Assembly: GCA_003443635.1 (NCBI GenBank)
Contig: CP031964.1
Location: forward strand, 1,396,321-1,460,320
Source of the DNA: Flavobacteriaceae bacterium
GTDB lineage: Bacteria > Bacteroidota > Bacteroidia > Flavobacteriales > Flavobacteriaceae
Length of the DNA: 64,000 nucleotides
Direction: 5' to 3'
Below, in pieces: positions 26,900 to 35,590 of this stretch; positions within the stretch are counted from its first letter, which is position 1; the number at the start of each line of letters is the position of its first letter. The position numbers and the translations under genes were made by a program. The notes beneath the pieces are model-generated. The model was not told the origin of the DNA. It searched no databases and was given only the letters and a program-made list of their open reading frames with translations.

Positions 26900-27517
26900 A
26901 TGACAACACTTTCAAAACCTATCCAAATTGGACTTGTAATTATTGCCTTATTGGCTATCTTAACAGGTTTGTATCCTGTCATTTTCGCCTTTGTACCATC
27001 ATCTCGAGGTCTTTTTACTACCAAAACAGAAGCGCTTTTGCAGAGTTCTTGGTATATTCCTACATTTATGATTCATATAGGGTTTGGTGCTGTGGCTATA
27101 TTAGCTGGAAGTACCCAGTTTTTTAAGCAACTTCGTCATCGAAAACTCAACCTTCATCGTAACTTAGGTAAAATATATGTGGCTTCTGTAATTCCTAGTG
27201 GTTTTGCTGGACTTATGGTAGGGTTTTATGCAACTGGCACATGGTATTCTAAAGCAGGCTTTATAGGATTAGCTTTAGGTTGGCTACTAACTACTATTCT
27301 TGCCTATATTGAAGTACGTAAAGGGAATATTAACCTCCATCGTAAATGGATGATGAGAAGCTATGCTTTTTGTTTTGCATTTGTGACTTTTAGAATTTAT
27401 TTAGGCTTAGGAATAGCTATAGGTATTCCATTTAATGATTATTATTCTTACCTTTCTTTTTTATGTTGGGTACCCAACCTTATTTTTATTGAATGGAGAA
27501 TCAAACAATTGAGATAG
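26900..27517 (+). CDS. DUF2306 family membrane protein
   Basis: A 205-aa protein with about six to seven hydrophobic segments. Family-type histidines are visible in FMIHIGFGAVAILAG, LNLHRNLGKIYVASV and INLHRKWMMRSYAF. DUF2306 proteins are predicted membrane proteins of unknown function. It is the only gene of the repeat array on the plus strand and starts with MTTLSKPIQIG after a 113-bp leader, so it probably has its own promoter. The frame at 26890-27126 is a shadow. Confidence 0.88.
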   Translation: MTTLSKPIQIGLVIIALLAILTGLYPVIFAFVPSSRGLFTTKTEALLQSSWYIPTFMIHIGFGAVAILAGSTQFFKQLRHRKLNLHRNLGKIYVASVIPSGFAGLMVGFYATGTWYSKAGFIGLALGWLLTTILAYIEVRKGNINLHRKWMMRSYAFCFAFVTFRIYLGLGIAIGIPFNDYYSYLSFLCWVPNLIFIEWRIKQLR

Positions 27518-27573
27518 TAACTTATTTGCGTTTTTGAGAAGGGTTAATATTTTTAGATTTATAAGTGCTTGTT

Positions 27574-27704
27574 GCTAATGTATTTGTGTATGGTTAGTTA
27601 CGTGGTTAAGCAACTAAGTTAGTAAAAGAAGACGAATCAGAGGGAAATCCGTAGGATTTTCCGAGTACACACAGTAAAAGCAATTTACTATACACATAGT
27701 TAGC
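27574..27704. repeat. Structured repeat element C (131 bp)
   Basis: The left end GCTAATGTATTTGTGTATGG pairs imperfectly with the right end CTATACACATAGTTAGC. The core CTAAGTTAGTAAAAGAAGAC and the inner hairpin GGAAATCC-GTA-GGATTTTCC (27643-27662) are clear. Its last base is the first base of the CTA (stop codon, minus strand) of the 27704 gene. Confidence 0.75.
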
Positions 27705-28210
27705 TACAGTTTTTTGTATTTCAGTTTTTCAAAGTTTAATATTTTTTCCACTTTTTTATTCAGACTATTAATTGTGAATTCAGAGAATAATTCAATAATC
27801 AGAATATAAATTAGTCCAAAAAGCGGTAACTTTAGCATTGAAAATCCAATGTCATTCCCAATTATAATTTGATATAATGCAATAATAAGTGTTAAGGATA
27901 CAAAGAAAATCATAAACCAAAATTGCATTTTATATGTTGCTCCATTCACACGTTTCAAAGTCAATTTACTTTCGGTTCCGTTTTGATTGGTATTCGCACA
28001 GATCAAGTTCAACTTGACTAATGGTCCAAGATTTGGTTTAAAAACAGAAAATGATATTGTGTTATAAATGTTGATTCCACCATTATCAGGATATTCGCCA
28101 GATAAATTGAATTGCTTTCCAAATGTGCTTCGATTTAGTTCTGTTCGAATAGTTTTATAAAATTTATCAGCTGATTCGCGAATTCTATATTCCGCTAATT
28201 TTTTCTTCAA
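27704..28210 (-). CDS. Unknown protein with two C-terminal membrane segments
   Basis: A 168-aa protein. Residues 1-90 are soluble and positively charged at the start (KKKLAEYRIRESADKFYKTI), and two hydrophobic segments lie near 97-116 and 124-144. No family is recognised. The start is TTG at 28210; no ATG is available nearby, and the position fits the spacing of the other array genes (23 bp from element D). The stop overlaps element C by one base. It was probably acquired as an accessory gene. Confidence 0.6.
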   Translation of the reverse strand: MKKKLAEYRIRESADKFYKTIRTELNRSTFGKQFNLSGEYPDNGGINIYNTISFSVFKPNLGPLVKLNLICANTNQNGTESKLTLKRVNGATYKMQFWFMIFFVSLTLIIALYQIIIGNDIGFSMLKLPLFGLIYILIIELFSEFTINSLNKKVEKILNFEKLKYKKL

Positions 28211-28232
28211 TATTCAGGTCGGTTAAATTGTT

Positions 28233-28363
28233 CACAACGTGTTTGTGTATGGTTAGTTGCGATTAACAACTAAGATAGCAAAAGGGGCGAGTCTGAGGGA
28301 AATTCGGAGAATTTTCCGATTAGAAAAACTAAACTCTAGCAATTAACTATACACGTTGTTGTG
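28233..28363. repeat. Structured repeat element D (131 bp)
   Basis: This is the cleanest copy. The left end CACAACGTGTTTGTGTATGG, then TTAGTTGC, pairs with the right end GCAATTAACTATACACG followed by TTGTTGTG. The core is CTAAGATAGCAAAAG, and the inner hairpin GGAAATTC-GGA-GAATTTTCC lies at ~28298-28317. The outer 7-mers are CACAACG and CGTTGTTG/GTTGTGG. Confidence 0.78.
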
Positions 28364-28384
28364 GGGCGTATTTTTTATTTAATT

Positions 28385-29032
28385 TCAATTTATTTTTTGA
28401 ACGGTGGTAGGTAGTGGTATCAAAAACTCTTTATCAGTTAACCATATTTTAATATCCGTATTATTTGTTATTCCATAATATTGATCGGTTAATTTATCTA
28501 AATTTTCAAGCAGTTTGTTAAATTCATTTTGCTTGTCATAAGAAATAGAAATCACTAATTTTTTTGAGTTTTCACTCAGTATAGGGTTTATTCCGTTATT
28601 GGTAATGTCCTTTTTTAAAACACTTTCTAAACTGTCTATCGGAAAAGTATTTTTTGGGTGTTTAAAAATTGTGTCATTATGAATTTCAATTACATTTTTT
28701 AATTTGATAATTTTATAAGAATCGTTTTCCCAGCATGGATTATGAAAATAGATAGTTCTAATTTCATTACTTGTTCTTAACGTTATTTTTGGGATACTGT
28801 CATTACAAATAATCTTTCCAGCTCTTTCAACTAAATCAATCCAATTATTGAACTTTTTAGTATTTAGTTCAACACCAAGACTGTTATTTTCTGTTTTCCA
28901 TTTACCAAATTCTCTATGAATTATTGCTGTTTCTTTTTCAACTGGCTCTTGTTCTTTTTTTTCAACATTCCCACATCCATTTATTATTAGAATCAAGAAT
29001 AGTGAGAAAGACATTTTAAGTATATATTTCAT
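28385..29032 (-). CDS. Lipoprotein of unknown function
   Basis: A 215-aa protein from the preferred start MKYILKMSFSLFLILIINGC at 29032, with a lipobox ending in Cys20, then a charged mature domain (EKKEQEPVEKE) and a mixed alpha/beta body with two cysteines (IICNDS, HNPCWEN). The longer frame to 29062 adds MWCINKNSFK, which would bury the signal peptide. No family recognised. It is the outermost gene of the repeat array on the right. Confidence 0.65.
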   Translation of the reverse strand: MKYILKMSFSLFLILIINGCGNVEKKEQEPVEKETAIIHREFGKWKTENNSLGVELNTKKFNNWIDLVERAGKIICNDSIPKITLRTSNEIRTIYFHNPCWENDSYKIIKLKNVIEIHNDTIFKHPKNTFPIDSLESVLKKDITNNGINPILSENSKKLVISISYDKQNEFNKLLENLDKLTDQYYGITNNTDIKIWLTDKEFLIPLPTTVQKIN

Positions 29033-29057
29033 TTTGAAACTATTTTTATTTATGCAC

Positions 29058-29065
29058 CACAACGT
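29058..29065. repeat. Bare element tip at right edge of the array
   Basis: CACAACGT, the first 8 bases of element D, lies 26 bp upstream of the lipoprotein start. The sequence beyond it (AGGGATATTTTT) no longer matches the element and leads into the amidohydrolase terminator. It may mark the junction between array and core chromosome. Short, so it could be chance. Confidence 0.35.
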
Positions 29066-29127
29066 AGGGATATTTTTACCGGTGTATATACCTCCATTAT
29101 ATACTCAAATATATCTAATTTTGTATT

Positions 29128-29167
29128 AAAAAACCTACCATTTTGTAAAAAAAAAGTAGGTTTTTTT
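29128..29167 (-). terminator. Terminator after the amidohydrolase genes
   Basis: AAAAAACCTAC (29128-29138) pairs with GTAGGTTTTTT (29156-29166) around an AT loop. The A run gives a U tract on the minus strand, 25 bp past the 29193 stop. Confidence 0.82.
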
Positions 29168-29192
29168 GACGTTTTAAAATAATAAGATTAAT

Positions 29193-30488
29193 TTATTTCT
29201 GATTTTTATATTTATTGCTATAGCGTTTCCAAAGTTCTGTTTGGTGGGTTTCTAAACTAATTGCTCTCCCATTAATAAATGCATGTGTGAGCTTATTAGT
29301 TCGCATATCCAAGGCATCACCTTCACTTATAAATAAGGTTGCATCTTTACCTGCTTCTAAAGTCCCTAGTTGCTTGTCGATTCCTAATATTTTAGCAGTA
29401 TTAGAGGTGATTAATTTTAAAGCGTCTTCTTTACCTAATCCTTCTCTTGCAACTGTACCCGCATAAAAAGGTAAGTTTCTGGTTTGGAAGTTAGACACCG
29501 ATCCCGTGTGTAACCCAACCAAAACACCAGCGTCCATTAATAATTTAGGGGCTTTATATGGCAAATCGTAATCGTCATCACTAGAGTTTGGTAAACGATG
29601 TGTATGGTTTATTAACACAGCGATATTATGTTGCTTTAACAGGCCAGCCACTTTATAAGCTTCATAGCCCCCAACAATAACCATGTTAGTAATATTGTTT
29701 GCTTTTGCAAAAGCGACGGCATCAATAATTCCTTTTTCGCCTCCAACATGGGTGTATAATTTTTGAGACCCATTATAAAGTCCTTTCATGGCTTCAAAAG
29801 GAATATTTTTTATGTTCTTATTTCCTTTTAAATAAGCTTTGCTTTCTCTTACAAAAGTATTAAGCTCTTCTACTTGGCTTGCATAATTTGTACTTAGTTT
29901 TAATGTAGGATCTTCGCCTAACCACCAACGTCCTCGTGTAAAAGGGTTAGGCCAGTTTAAGTGAACGCCATCATCTACTTTTATGGCAGCATCTTCCCAG
30001 TTCCAGGCATCAAACTGTACAATAGAAGAGGTTCCGGAAATACGTCCACCTTTAGGCGATATTTGTGCAACTAGCACACCATTAGGCCGCATAGACTCAA
30101 CCACTTTAGATTCTGCATTATAAGCAATTAAACTTCTTATGTGGGGGATCATAGATCCAATTTCGTCAGCATCATTACTTGCTCTTACGGCATTTACTTC
30201 AATGAGTCCTAAAGAAGAATTTGTAGTAATAAACCCAGGGTACACGTGTTTCCCTTTCGCATCGATCACCTTACCTTTTGGAGAAGTGTTAGATGCTGGA
30301 GAGCAACTTGTTATTTTTCCGTTCTCTACAATAATAATACTGTTTTCGATTACAGAGCCATTACCAATATGGGCTGTAGCTCCAACAATAGAAAATGTTT
30401 CAATTTGTGGAGGCCCAGGGGTTTGTTGTGCAACAACGACTGTACAGCATAACATTAAAAGCGTGTATATATATTTGAATGTTTTCAT
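29193..30488 (-). CDS. Amidohydrolase-family protein lacking the HxH metal motif
   Basis: A 431-aa exported protein (signal peptide ending VVVAQ, residues ~1-21). The N-terminal beta-sandwich is amidohydrolase-like (IENSIIIVENGKITSCSP; KGKHVYPGFI), as is the C-terminus (GTLEAGKDATLFISEGD). Where active members have HxH after the GFID/GLID strand, this protein reads ITTNSSLG (residues 87-94), so two metal ligands are missing. It is probably catalytically altered or inactive. It is encoded 18 bp downstream of the larger amidohydrolase, so the two are likely co-transcribed partners. Confidence 0.85.
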   Translation of the reverse strand: MKTFKYIYTLLMLCCTVVVAQQTPGPPQIETFSIVGATAHIGNGSVIENSIIIVENGKITSCSPASNTSPKGKVIDAKGKHVYPGFITTNSSLGLIEVNAVRASNDADEIGSMIPHIRSLIAYNAESKVVESMRPNGVLVAQISPKGGRISGTSSIVQFDAWNWEDAAIKVDDGVHLNWPNPFTRGRWWLGEDPTLKLSTNYASQVEELNTFVRESKAYLKGNKNIKNIPFEAMKGLYNGSQKLYTHVGGEKGIIDAVAFAKANNITNMVIVGGYEAYKVAGLLKQHNIAVLINHTHRLPNSSDDDYDLPYKAPKLLMDAGVLVGLHTGSVSNFQTRNLPFYAGTVAREGLGKEDALKLITSNTAKILGIDKQLGTLEAGKDATLFISEGDALDMRTNKLTHAFINGRAISLETHQTELWKRYSNKYKNQK

Positions 30489-30506
30489 GTTTTTTCGTTT
30501 TTAAAA

Positions 30507-33467
30507 TTATTCTGAATCACAGTGTAATTCTTTCTTCTCCGATTTTTTTACTGGCTGCGTTTTTAAACCTTTATTTTTATCTTGAAGCATCATTTTAACC
30601 AACTTGCTTTTTTCGGCTTTCATTGCTTTTCTAAGTTCTGTATCTCGTTCTAGATCAAAATACGTAGCACCTTCAATAATCGTTTTTTCTGCTTTAGCAT
30701 AAATAGACATTGGGTGGTCGGTCCATAGTACTACATCGGCATCTTTCCCTACTTTAAGGCTTCCTACACGATCGTCTAAATGCAATAATTTAGCAGGGTT
30801 AAGTGTGACAAACTTCCAAGCATCTTCTTCACTAACATCACCATATTTCATTGTTTTTCCAGCTTCCTGATTTAAGCGCCTGGACATTTCGCCATCATCA
30901 CTATTAATAGCAGTGAGTACCCCTGCATTGTGCATAATAGCTGCGTTATAAGGGATGGCATCGTTCACTTCAAATTTATAAGCCCACCAATCGCTAAAAG
31001 TAGAACCTCCTACACCATGTGCTTTCATTTTATCGGCTACCTTATAGCCTTCAAGTATATGTGTAAAGGTATTGATGGTAAAATTAAATTGATCTGCCAC
31101 CTTGATTAACATATTAATCTCGCTTTGTACATAAGAGTGACAGCTTATAAAGCGTTCGCCATTTAAGATCTCGACCAGCACTTCCATTTCTGCATCTTTA
31201 CGATAAGGCTGTCCACTATTTTTTAAAGTTTCGTATTCTTTAGCTCTTGTAAAATAATCTACAAATACTTGCTCAACACCCATTCTGGATTGTGGGAAAC
31301 GCACGGTCTCATCTTCTCCCCAGTTAGATTGTTTTACATTTTCTCCTAAAGCGAATTTGATAAACTTTGGTGAGTTTTTATAGATTAAATTTTCGGCAGA
31401 TTCTCCCCATTTCAACTTAATAATGGCAGAACGCCCTCCAATAGGGTTTGCAGATCCGTGTAGTATTTGAATAGAAGTAACACCACCTGCAAGATTTCTG
31501 TAAATATTAATATCATCGGCATCAATAGCTTCTTCAATACTTACTTCTGCGGTAGAGTTATGGCCGCTTTCGTTAATACTAGACGCTGCAATATGCGAAT
31601 GCTCATCAATAACACCGGCAGTTAAATGTTTACCTGTAGCGTCAATAACTTTAGCACTTCTTGCTTTTAAATCTTTACCAATAGCTTCAATTTTCCCATT
31701 TTTAATGAGTACATCAGTATTCTTTAAAATACCTTCGGCTTCGTTGGTCCAAACGGTTGCATTTTTAAAGAGCATAGTTTCTTGTTTTGGTAAACTATTA
31801 AATCCGTAAGCGGTATTAGGAAAAGTTACCGGAACTATGTCCAGATTTGTTTTATCAGTATCAGTTTTCTTTTTCTTTGCATCTGCTTTAGATGATTTTT
31901 TTGCAGTAAATGCAACTTCATTCCCATTAGGAAGAATGGCTTTTCCTGTTAACGCATCACTACCCGAAACTCTGGAAGATAAACGTGTAAACTCTTTATT
32001 TTTAAGATCGATACCAGTAATTGTTAAGTTTACCCAACCATCTTTATAAGTTAATTTTGAGCCTAATGTCACGCTTCCACTTTTTACGGTAGCTTTTGGT
32101 TTGTTAAGCTCTCCTGTAATAGAAATATCGTAAGTATTCCCGTTAATACTAGTGGTGTAATTGCCACGAATATCTTTAGTAGTCATATCTTCAACAACGG
32201 TTTTATCACCTTTTACCCAGTTTTCGTAAAGTGTTGTTTCTTTTTCGAAAATATCTCCAGATGTAATTAAAAAATTGGCATAAGCTCCATTTTTAAGAGA
32301 ACCTATAACATCAGATTTTCCTAAAATACTTGCCGGTACAGTAGTTAAAGCTTCTAAAGCTTTAGTTTTACTTAATCCATACCGAATGGCTTTAAGCAGG
32401 TTTGCTTTTAGGTCTTTAGGTGCTTTTAAATTATCTGTAGTAAACGCGAATGGAATATTGTTGTCTGCAAATGTTTTTGGATTATGTGGTCTCTGATTCC
32501 ATTCTTTCATATCTGCATAGCTTAATGCGTTAGCTAAAAAGGGATTCTCAACATCATAAGCATCTGGAAAATTTACTGGAAGTATGTACGTTGCATTTGT
32601 TTTTTTAATTTCATTAATGCGCTCATATTCATCGCCACCACCAACAATAACATATTGAATACCAAATTCGTCTCCAACATTATCAACACGCACATCATTA
32701 AGATTACTACCGGCTTCAATAATCTGTACTAAACCTTTATTAGCAATTAAAGCTTCTAACGAACGATCTTTTGCAGTAGCGTTGCCTTTACCATACCAGT
32801 CGGCATCATAATACATTTGTCTGAGTAAGGCAGTAGTTCCCATTATTGAGGACGGATATACTTGCGCAGAGGTAACACTTCTGGATAACGATAAGTATTG
32901 TGCAGAACGATCATCAAGAATACGTTCAGAATCACCACCTTTGTTTGTTAATGCCACTAAAGCACCAGTACCTCTAACCACACCGTCTTGCATATGTGTG
33001 TTTACGACTCCAAATCCTGCTTTTTTAAGATCGATAGCAGATTTATTGTCAAACTTAAATTTATCGAGCGCATTTTGCTCAGGCATAATATGATCGTTCC
33101 AATAAAACCCTTCACGACCAGCATCGTATTGAGGGCGACCACCATTGTTTTGACGAGACGGTATTTTTACTCCAAAATTTGAGTAAACATCAATAAAGGA
33201 AGGGTAAATGCTTTTTCCTGAGAGATCAACTACTACTGCATTTGCAGGAATGTTTACCGAAGCTCCAGTAGCAATTACTTTTCCTTCTTTAATTAATAAG
33301 GTGCCTTTTTTAATGATTTGTGTTGGCGTGACATAAATTTTAGCATTTGTAAATGCAGTATAATTTGTGTTTTTAGATTTTACGCCATCATTTTTGGGGA
33401 AGTGCTCTTGTGCAATTATCGAAAAACTACACAGAAGCATCGTTAGAATAAGATACTTTTTTATCAT
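30507..33467 (-). CDS. Large exported double amidohydrolase protein
   Basis: A 986-aa protein with signal peptide KYLILTMLLCSFSIIAQ. It contains two amidohydrolase-like halves. Residues ~37-425 resemble the fold but lack HxH (SFIDVYSNFG at 90-99). A linker with beta strands (~435-545) follows. Residues ~565-960 form a second domain with the intact motif DEHSH (His623, His625), SCHSYVQSEI and a late metal-site segment (TAINSDDGEMSRRLNQE). Probable imidazolonepropionase/dipeptidase-type hydrolase of the periplasm; substrate unknown. The C-terminus is basic. Confidence 0.87.
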   Translation of the reverse strand: MIKKYLILTMLLCSFSIIAQEHFPKNDGVKSKNTNYTAFTNAKIYVTPTQIIKKGTLLIKEGKVIATGASVNIPANAVVVDLSGKSIYPSFIDVYSNFGVKIPSRQNNGGRPQYDAGREGFYWNDHIMPEQNALDKFKFDNKSAIDLKKAGFGVVNTHMQDGVVRGTGALVALTNKGGDSERILDDRSAQYLSLSRSVTSAQVYPSSIMGTTALLRQMYYDADWYGKGNATAKDRSLEALIANKGLVQIIEAGSNLNDVRVDNVGDEFGIQYVIVGGGDEYERINEIKKTNATYILPVNFPDAYDVENPFLANALSYADMKEWNQRPHNPKTFADNNIPFAFTTDNLKAPKDLKANLLKAIRYGLSKTKALEALTTVPASILGKSDVIGSLKNGAYANFLITSGDIFEKETTLYENWVKGDKTVVEDMTTKDIRGNYTTSINGNTYDISITGELNKPKATVKSGSVTLGSKLTYKDGWVNLTITGIDLKNKEFTRLSSRVSGSDALTGKAILPNGNEVAFTAKKSSKADAKKKKTDTDKTNLDIVPVTFPNTAYGFNSLPKQETMLFKNATVWTNEAEGILKNTDVLIKNGKIEAIGKDLKARSAKVIDATGKHLTAGVIDEHSHIAASSINESGHNSTAEVSIEEAIDADDINIYRNLAGGVTSIQILHGSANPIGGRSAIIKLKWGESAENLIYKNSPKFIKFALGENVKQSNWGEDETVRFPQSRMGVEQVFVDYFTRAKEYETLKNSGQPYRKDAEMEVLVEILNGERFISCHSYVQSEINMLIKVADQFNFTINTFTHILEGYKVADKMKAHGVGGSTFSDWWAYKFEVNDAIPYNAAIMHNAGVLTAINSDDGEMSRRLNQEAGKTMKYGDVSEEDAWKFVTLNPAKLLHLDDRVGSLKVGKDADVVLWTDHPMSIYAKAEKTIIEGATYFDLERDTELRKAMKAEKSKLVKMMLQDKNKGLKTQPVKKSEKKELHCDSE

Positions 33468-33548
33468 ATTTAGTTAGTGAAAAATTAGAACTTTAAATAT
33501 AATGAATAAGAATGCTTGTACCCTATGTTAAGATTTTTTTAACGTTTG

Positions 33549-34616
33549 CTATAAACTTTTATCTTTAAAATAATTTACTAATAAAGCTACTACATAACTA
33601 TAACTCTCTATCCCTTTATCCTGGTTATTAGCTTTTAAAAAAGTGTTGTAACTTTTTTTGAAGAAAGGCTCAAAAGGGTTCTCATACATTTTCCAAAACT
33701 CTCTAGAATCTTGATAATTTTCTCTAATGCCAATATTGACTGATATAATAAGTTTTCCATATTGAAGTTTATCTCGCCTGTAAACTTCGTTTAAACAATC
33801 TTTTAATGCAGAAAGATAACCTGAGTATTTAAAATAGATATCATTATTATACATTGTTGCTAAATTTCCAATGAAATTAGTTTCGTTTTCAGCTGCATAA
33901 CCTATTTGATGTGCTGCTTCGTGACCAGCAGTATCCGGCAATTTATATAATGGTACTAAACCATTTACTTGGGCTTCATTAGTAAACGGATTTAAATATC
34001 CACTAAAGCCCATATATGCTTGTATACTATTATAAGTACATATTTTTGCGCTTTTAGGTGTATATTGAAGCTGTGGGTAAACTTTTGCTAACTCAGAGTA
34101 ACCATTGCTCATCATTTTTAAAATTTCATTTCGATTATAAGGTATTGTAACCTTTTCTTCTTCACTGTTAGTAATAGCTATATGTATTGCATTCGATTTG
34201 ACAATTAACTTTTTAGTTACATCTATTAAATCTTCAGTGGAATATTCAGTATCAATATTTAATGTTTTATGAATAGGTAACCTGTAGTAATTCATCCCCC
34301 ATAAAAAATAAAAAGCAAAATAAGCTATGGATACAGCACATAATATATCTATTAACCAAGCTTTAAAATCTTTAATTATCCTCTTTCTATTAACTATAAG
34401 CCATCTAATGACATAGATTATTAATAGACCTAAAAGAATATCTCCAACCGAAAAAGGAATCCACCCAAACATATATCTCATCGTTTTAGAAACGAATTGA
34501 TAAATACCATGACTGTAATAAGTCTCTACAAATTCAGGATACTGTGATAATAGTTTTACAATTAAGTATTGTGGAATAATACTTAGCGCCAGTATTAATT
34601 TTTTGTTTTTGAACAT
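33549..34616 (-). CDS. DUF3810 domain membrane protein with HEAAH motif
   Basis: A 355-aa protein with N-terminal membrane segments (~7-25, 54-70, 88-106) and a metalloprotease-like motif AGHEAAHQIGYAAENETNF near residue 240: HExxH plus a downstream Glu, the gluzincin pattern. This is the usual content of DUF3810. Activity has to be shown; the motif suggests zinc binding. It stands 80 bp from the amidohydrolase pair, same strand, and is followed by a DUF-free gap with a strong terminator upstream of it (that of the FKBP gene lies on the other side of its start). Confidence 0.85.
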   Translation of the reverse strand: MFKNKKLILALSIIPQYLIVKLLSQYPEFVETYYSHGIYQFVSKTMRYMFGWIPFSVGDILLGLLIIYVIRWLIVNRKRIIKDFKAWLIDILCAVSIAYFAFYFLWGMNYYRLPIHKTLNIDTEYSTEDLIDVTKKLIVKSNAIHIAITNSEEEKVTIPYNRNEILKMMSNGYSELAKVYPQLQYTPKSAKICTYNSIQAYMGFSGYLNPFTNEAQVNGLVPLYKLPDTAGHEAAHQIGYAAENETNFIGNLATMYNNDIYFKYSGYLSALKDCLNEVYRRDKLQYGKLIISVNIGIRENYQDSREFWKMYENPFEPFFKKSYNTFLKANNQDKGIESYSYVVALLVNYFKDKSL

Positions 34617-34668
34617 CTCTCAAAAATAAGTAATTTTCTAAAGAGGTATTTTAGAATTGCCTTAAAAC

Positions 34669-34700
34669 AAAAAAGCTTGAATTATAATTCAAGCTTTTTT
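34669..34700 (-). terminator. Perfect palindromic terminator after the FKBP gene
   Basis: A 32-bp perfect palindrome (AAAAAAGCTTGAATTA and its complement) with T runs on both strands, 30 bp past the stop at 34731. Confidence 0.88.
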
Positions 34701-34730
34701 GATATTTTACATTCTTGCTAAAAAAGAAAC

Positions 34731-35444
34731 TTAATTGACTTTAATTAGTTCGATTTCAAAAACTAATGGCATAAAAGGTTGAATAGCACTTCCTGGTCTT
34801 GGATTTGCACCATATGCTAATTCTTGTGGAATAAAGAATTTGTATTTAGCACCTTCTTTCATTAATTGCACACCTTCTGTCCAACCACGAATAACACCGT
34901 TTAAAGGAAAAGTAACAGGTTCTCCACCTATTGAACTATCAAATTCAGTACCATCAGGAGTAGTCCCAGCGTAATGTACAGTAACATTAGCTTGAGCATT
35001 TTCAGGTTGTTTACCAGTACCTTCTTTAATCACCATATACTGTAATCCACTTGGAGTCACTTTTACTCCTGGTTTAGATTTATTCTCCTCTAAAAAATCT
35101 AATCCAGCTTGCTTAACGCCTGCAAATTTAATTTCTGCTTCTGCTTGCTGTTTAGCTAATTGCTCTTGCTGTAATTTTTGACCATAAGCTTGTAAAACTA
35201 TTTGACAATCTGCTTCTGAAATTACTAATGCTGTAGAATCTGCAACATCCTGATACCCTTTTAAATAAGCGTCAATATTTATTCCAGGTACTTGAGCTAA
35301 TAACGATTTAGCTTGATTGGCGCCAATTGCATAACTCACAGAATCAATATTAGTAGTTAAGTTTACATTAGTATTTGTTCTCCCTTCATTATTACACGAA
35401 AATAATGTTGCTATTGAAACTGTTAATAATAGTATTTTTTTCAT
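34731..35444 (-). CDS. FKBP-type peptidyl-prolyl isomerase lipoprotein (FkpA/Mip-like)
   Basis: A 237-aa protein with lipobox signal MKKILLLTVSIATLFSC (Cys17), an N-terminal helical dimerisation domain (SYAIGANQAKSLL ... QLAKQQAEAEIKF) and a C-terminal FKBP domain (~125-237) with TVHYAGTTPDGTEFDSS and VIRGWTEGVQLMKEG, then FFIPQELAYG. Catalyses proline cis-trans isomerisation of exported proteins at the membrane. It is transcribed away from pepD from a shared intergenic region and ends in a strong hairpin. Confidence 0.95.
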   Translation of the reverse strand: MKKILLLTVSIATLFSCNNEGRTNTNVNLTTNIDSVSYAIGANQAKSLLAQVPGINIDAYLKGYQDVADSTALVISEADCQIVLQAYGQKLQQEQLAKQQAEAEIKFAGVKQAGLDFLEENKSKPGVKVTPSGLQYMVIKEGTGKQPENAQANVTVHYAGTTPDGTEFDSSIGGEPVTFPLNGVIRGWTEGVQLMKEGAKYKFFIPQELAYGANPRPGSAIQPFMPLVFEIELIKVN

Positions 35445-35558
35445 TTTTATTGAATTTTATTCTTTTTTTAAATCAAGTAGCGAAAGTATAATTTTTTTTT
35501 CTTTTTAAGCACTTTTTAAAAAGAAGCTAATGTTTTATTAATCTTTAATGCTAATAGC

Positions 35559-35566
35559 TACCTTTG
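35559..35566 (+). promoter_or_regulatory. Candidate -7 box of pepD
   Basis: TACCTTTG matches TAnnTTTG exactly, 25 bp before the pepD start. A TTA at 35538-35540 with an 18-bp spacer is the best -33 candidate. Confidence 0.55.
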
Positions 35567-35590
35567 TCACTCTTTTATTAAAAATAATTT

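Larger units (their letters stand above)
24786..29065 (-). other. Cassette-like array: unrelated genes separated by related structured repeats
   Basis: Five accessory genes (NAD(P)-binding protein, serine hydrolase, DUF2306, unknown, lipoprotein) are separated by elements A, E0, B, C and D and bounded by a tip at 29058-29065. On the minus strand the start codons lie 13-26 bp from an element end (24767, 25562, 26648, 28210, 29032), and stops lie 0-22 bp from the next element. Only the DUF2306 gene is reversed, with its own ~110-bp leader. There is no transposase or integrase. The geometry resembles integron cassettes with attC-like sites, but homology to attC is not shown. Confidence 0.55.

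Noticed and set aside
26890..27126. Plus-strand frame overlapping the DUF2306 start
   Set aside because: Out of frame with a well-supported membrane protein; composition is that of a shadow.
24786..29065. Array as an insertion sequence or composite transposon
   Set aside because: No transposase or integrase frame is visible, and the elements have different flanking sequence with no target-site duplication apparent.
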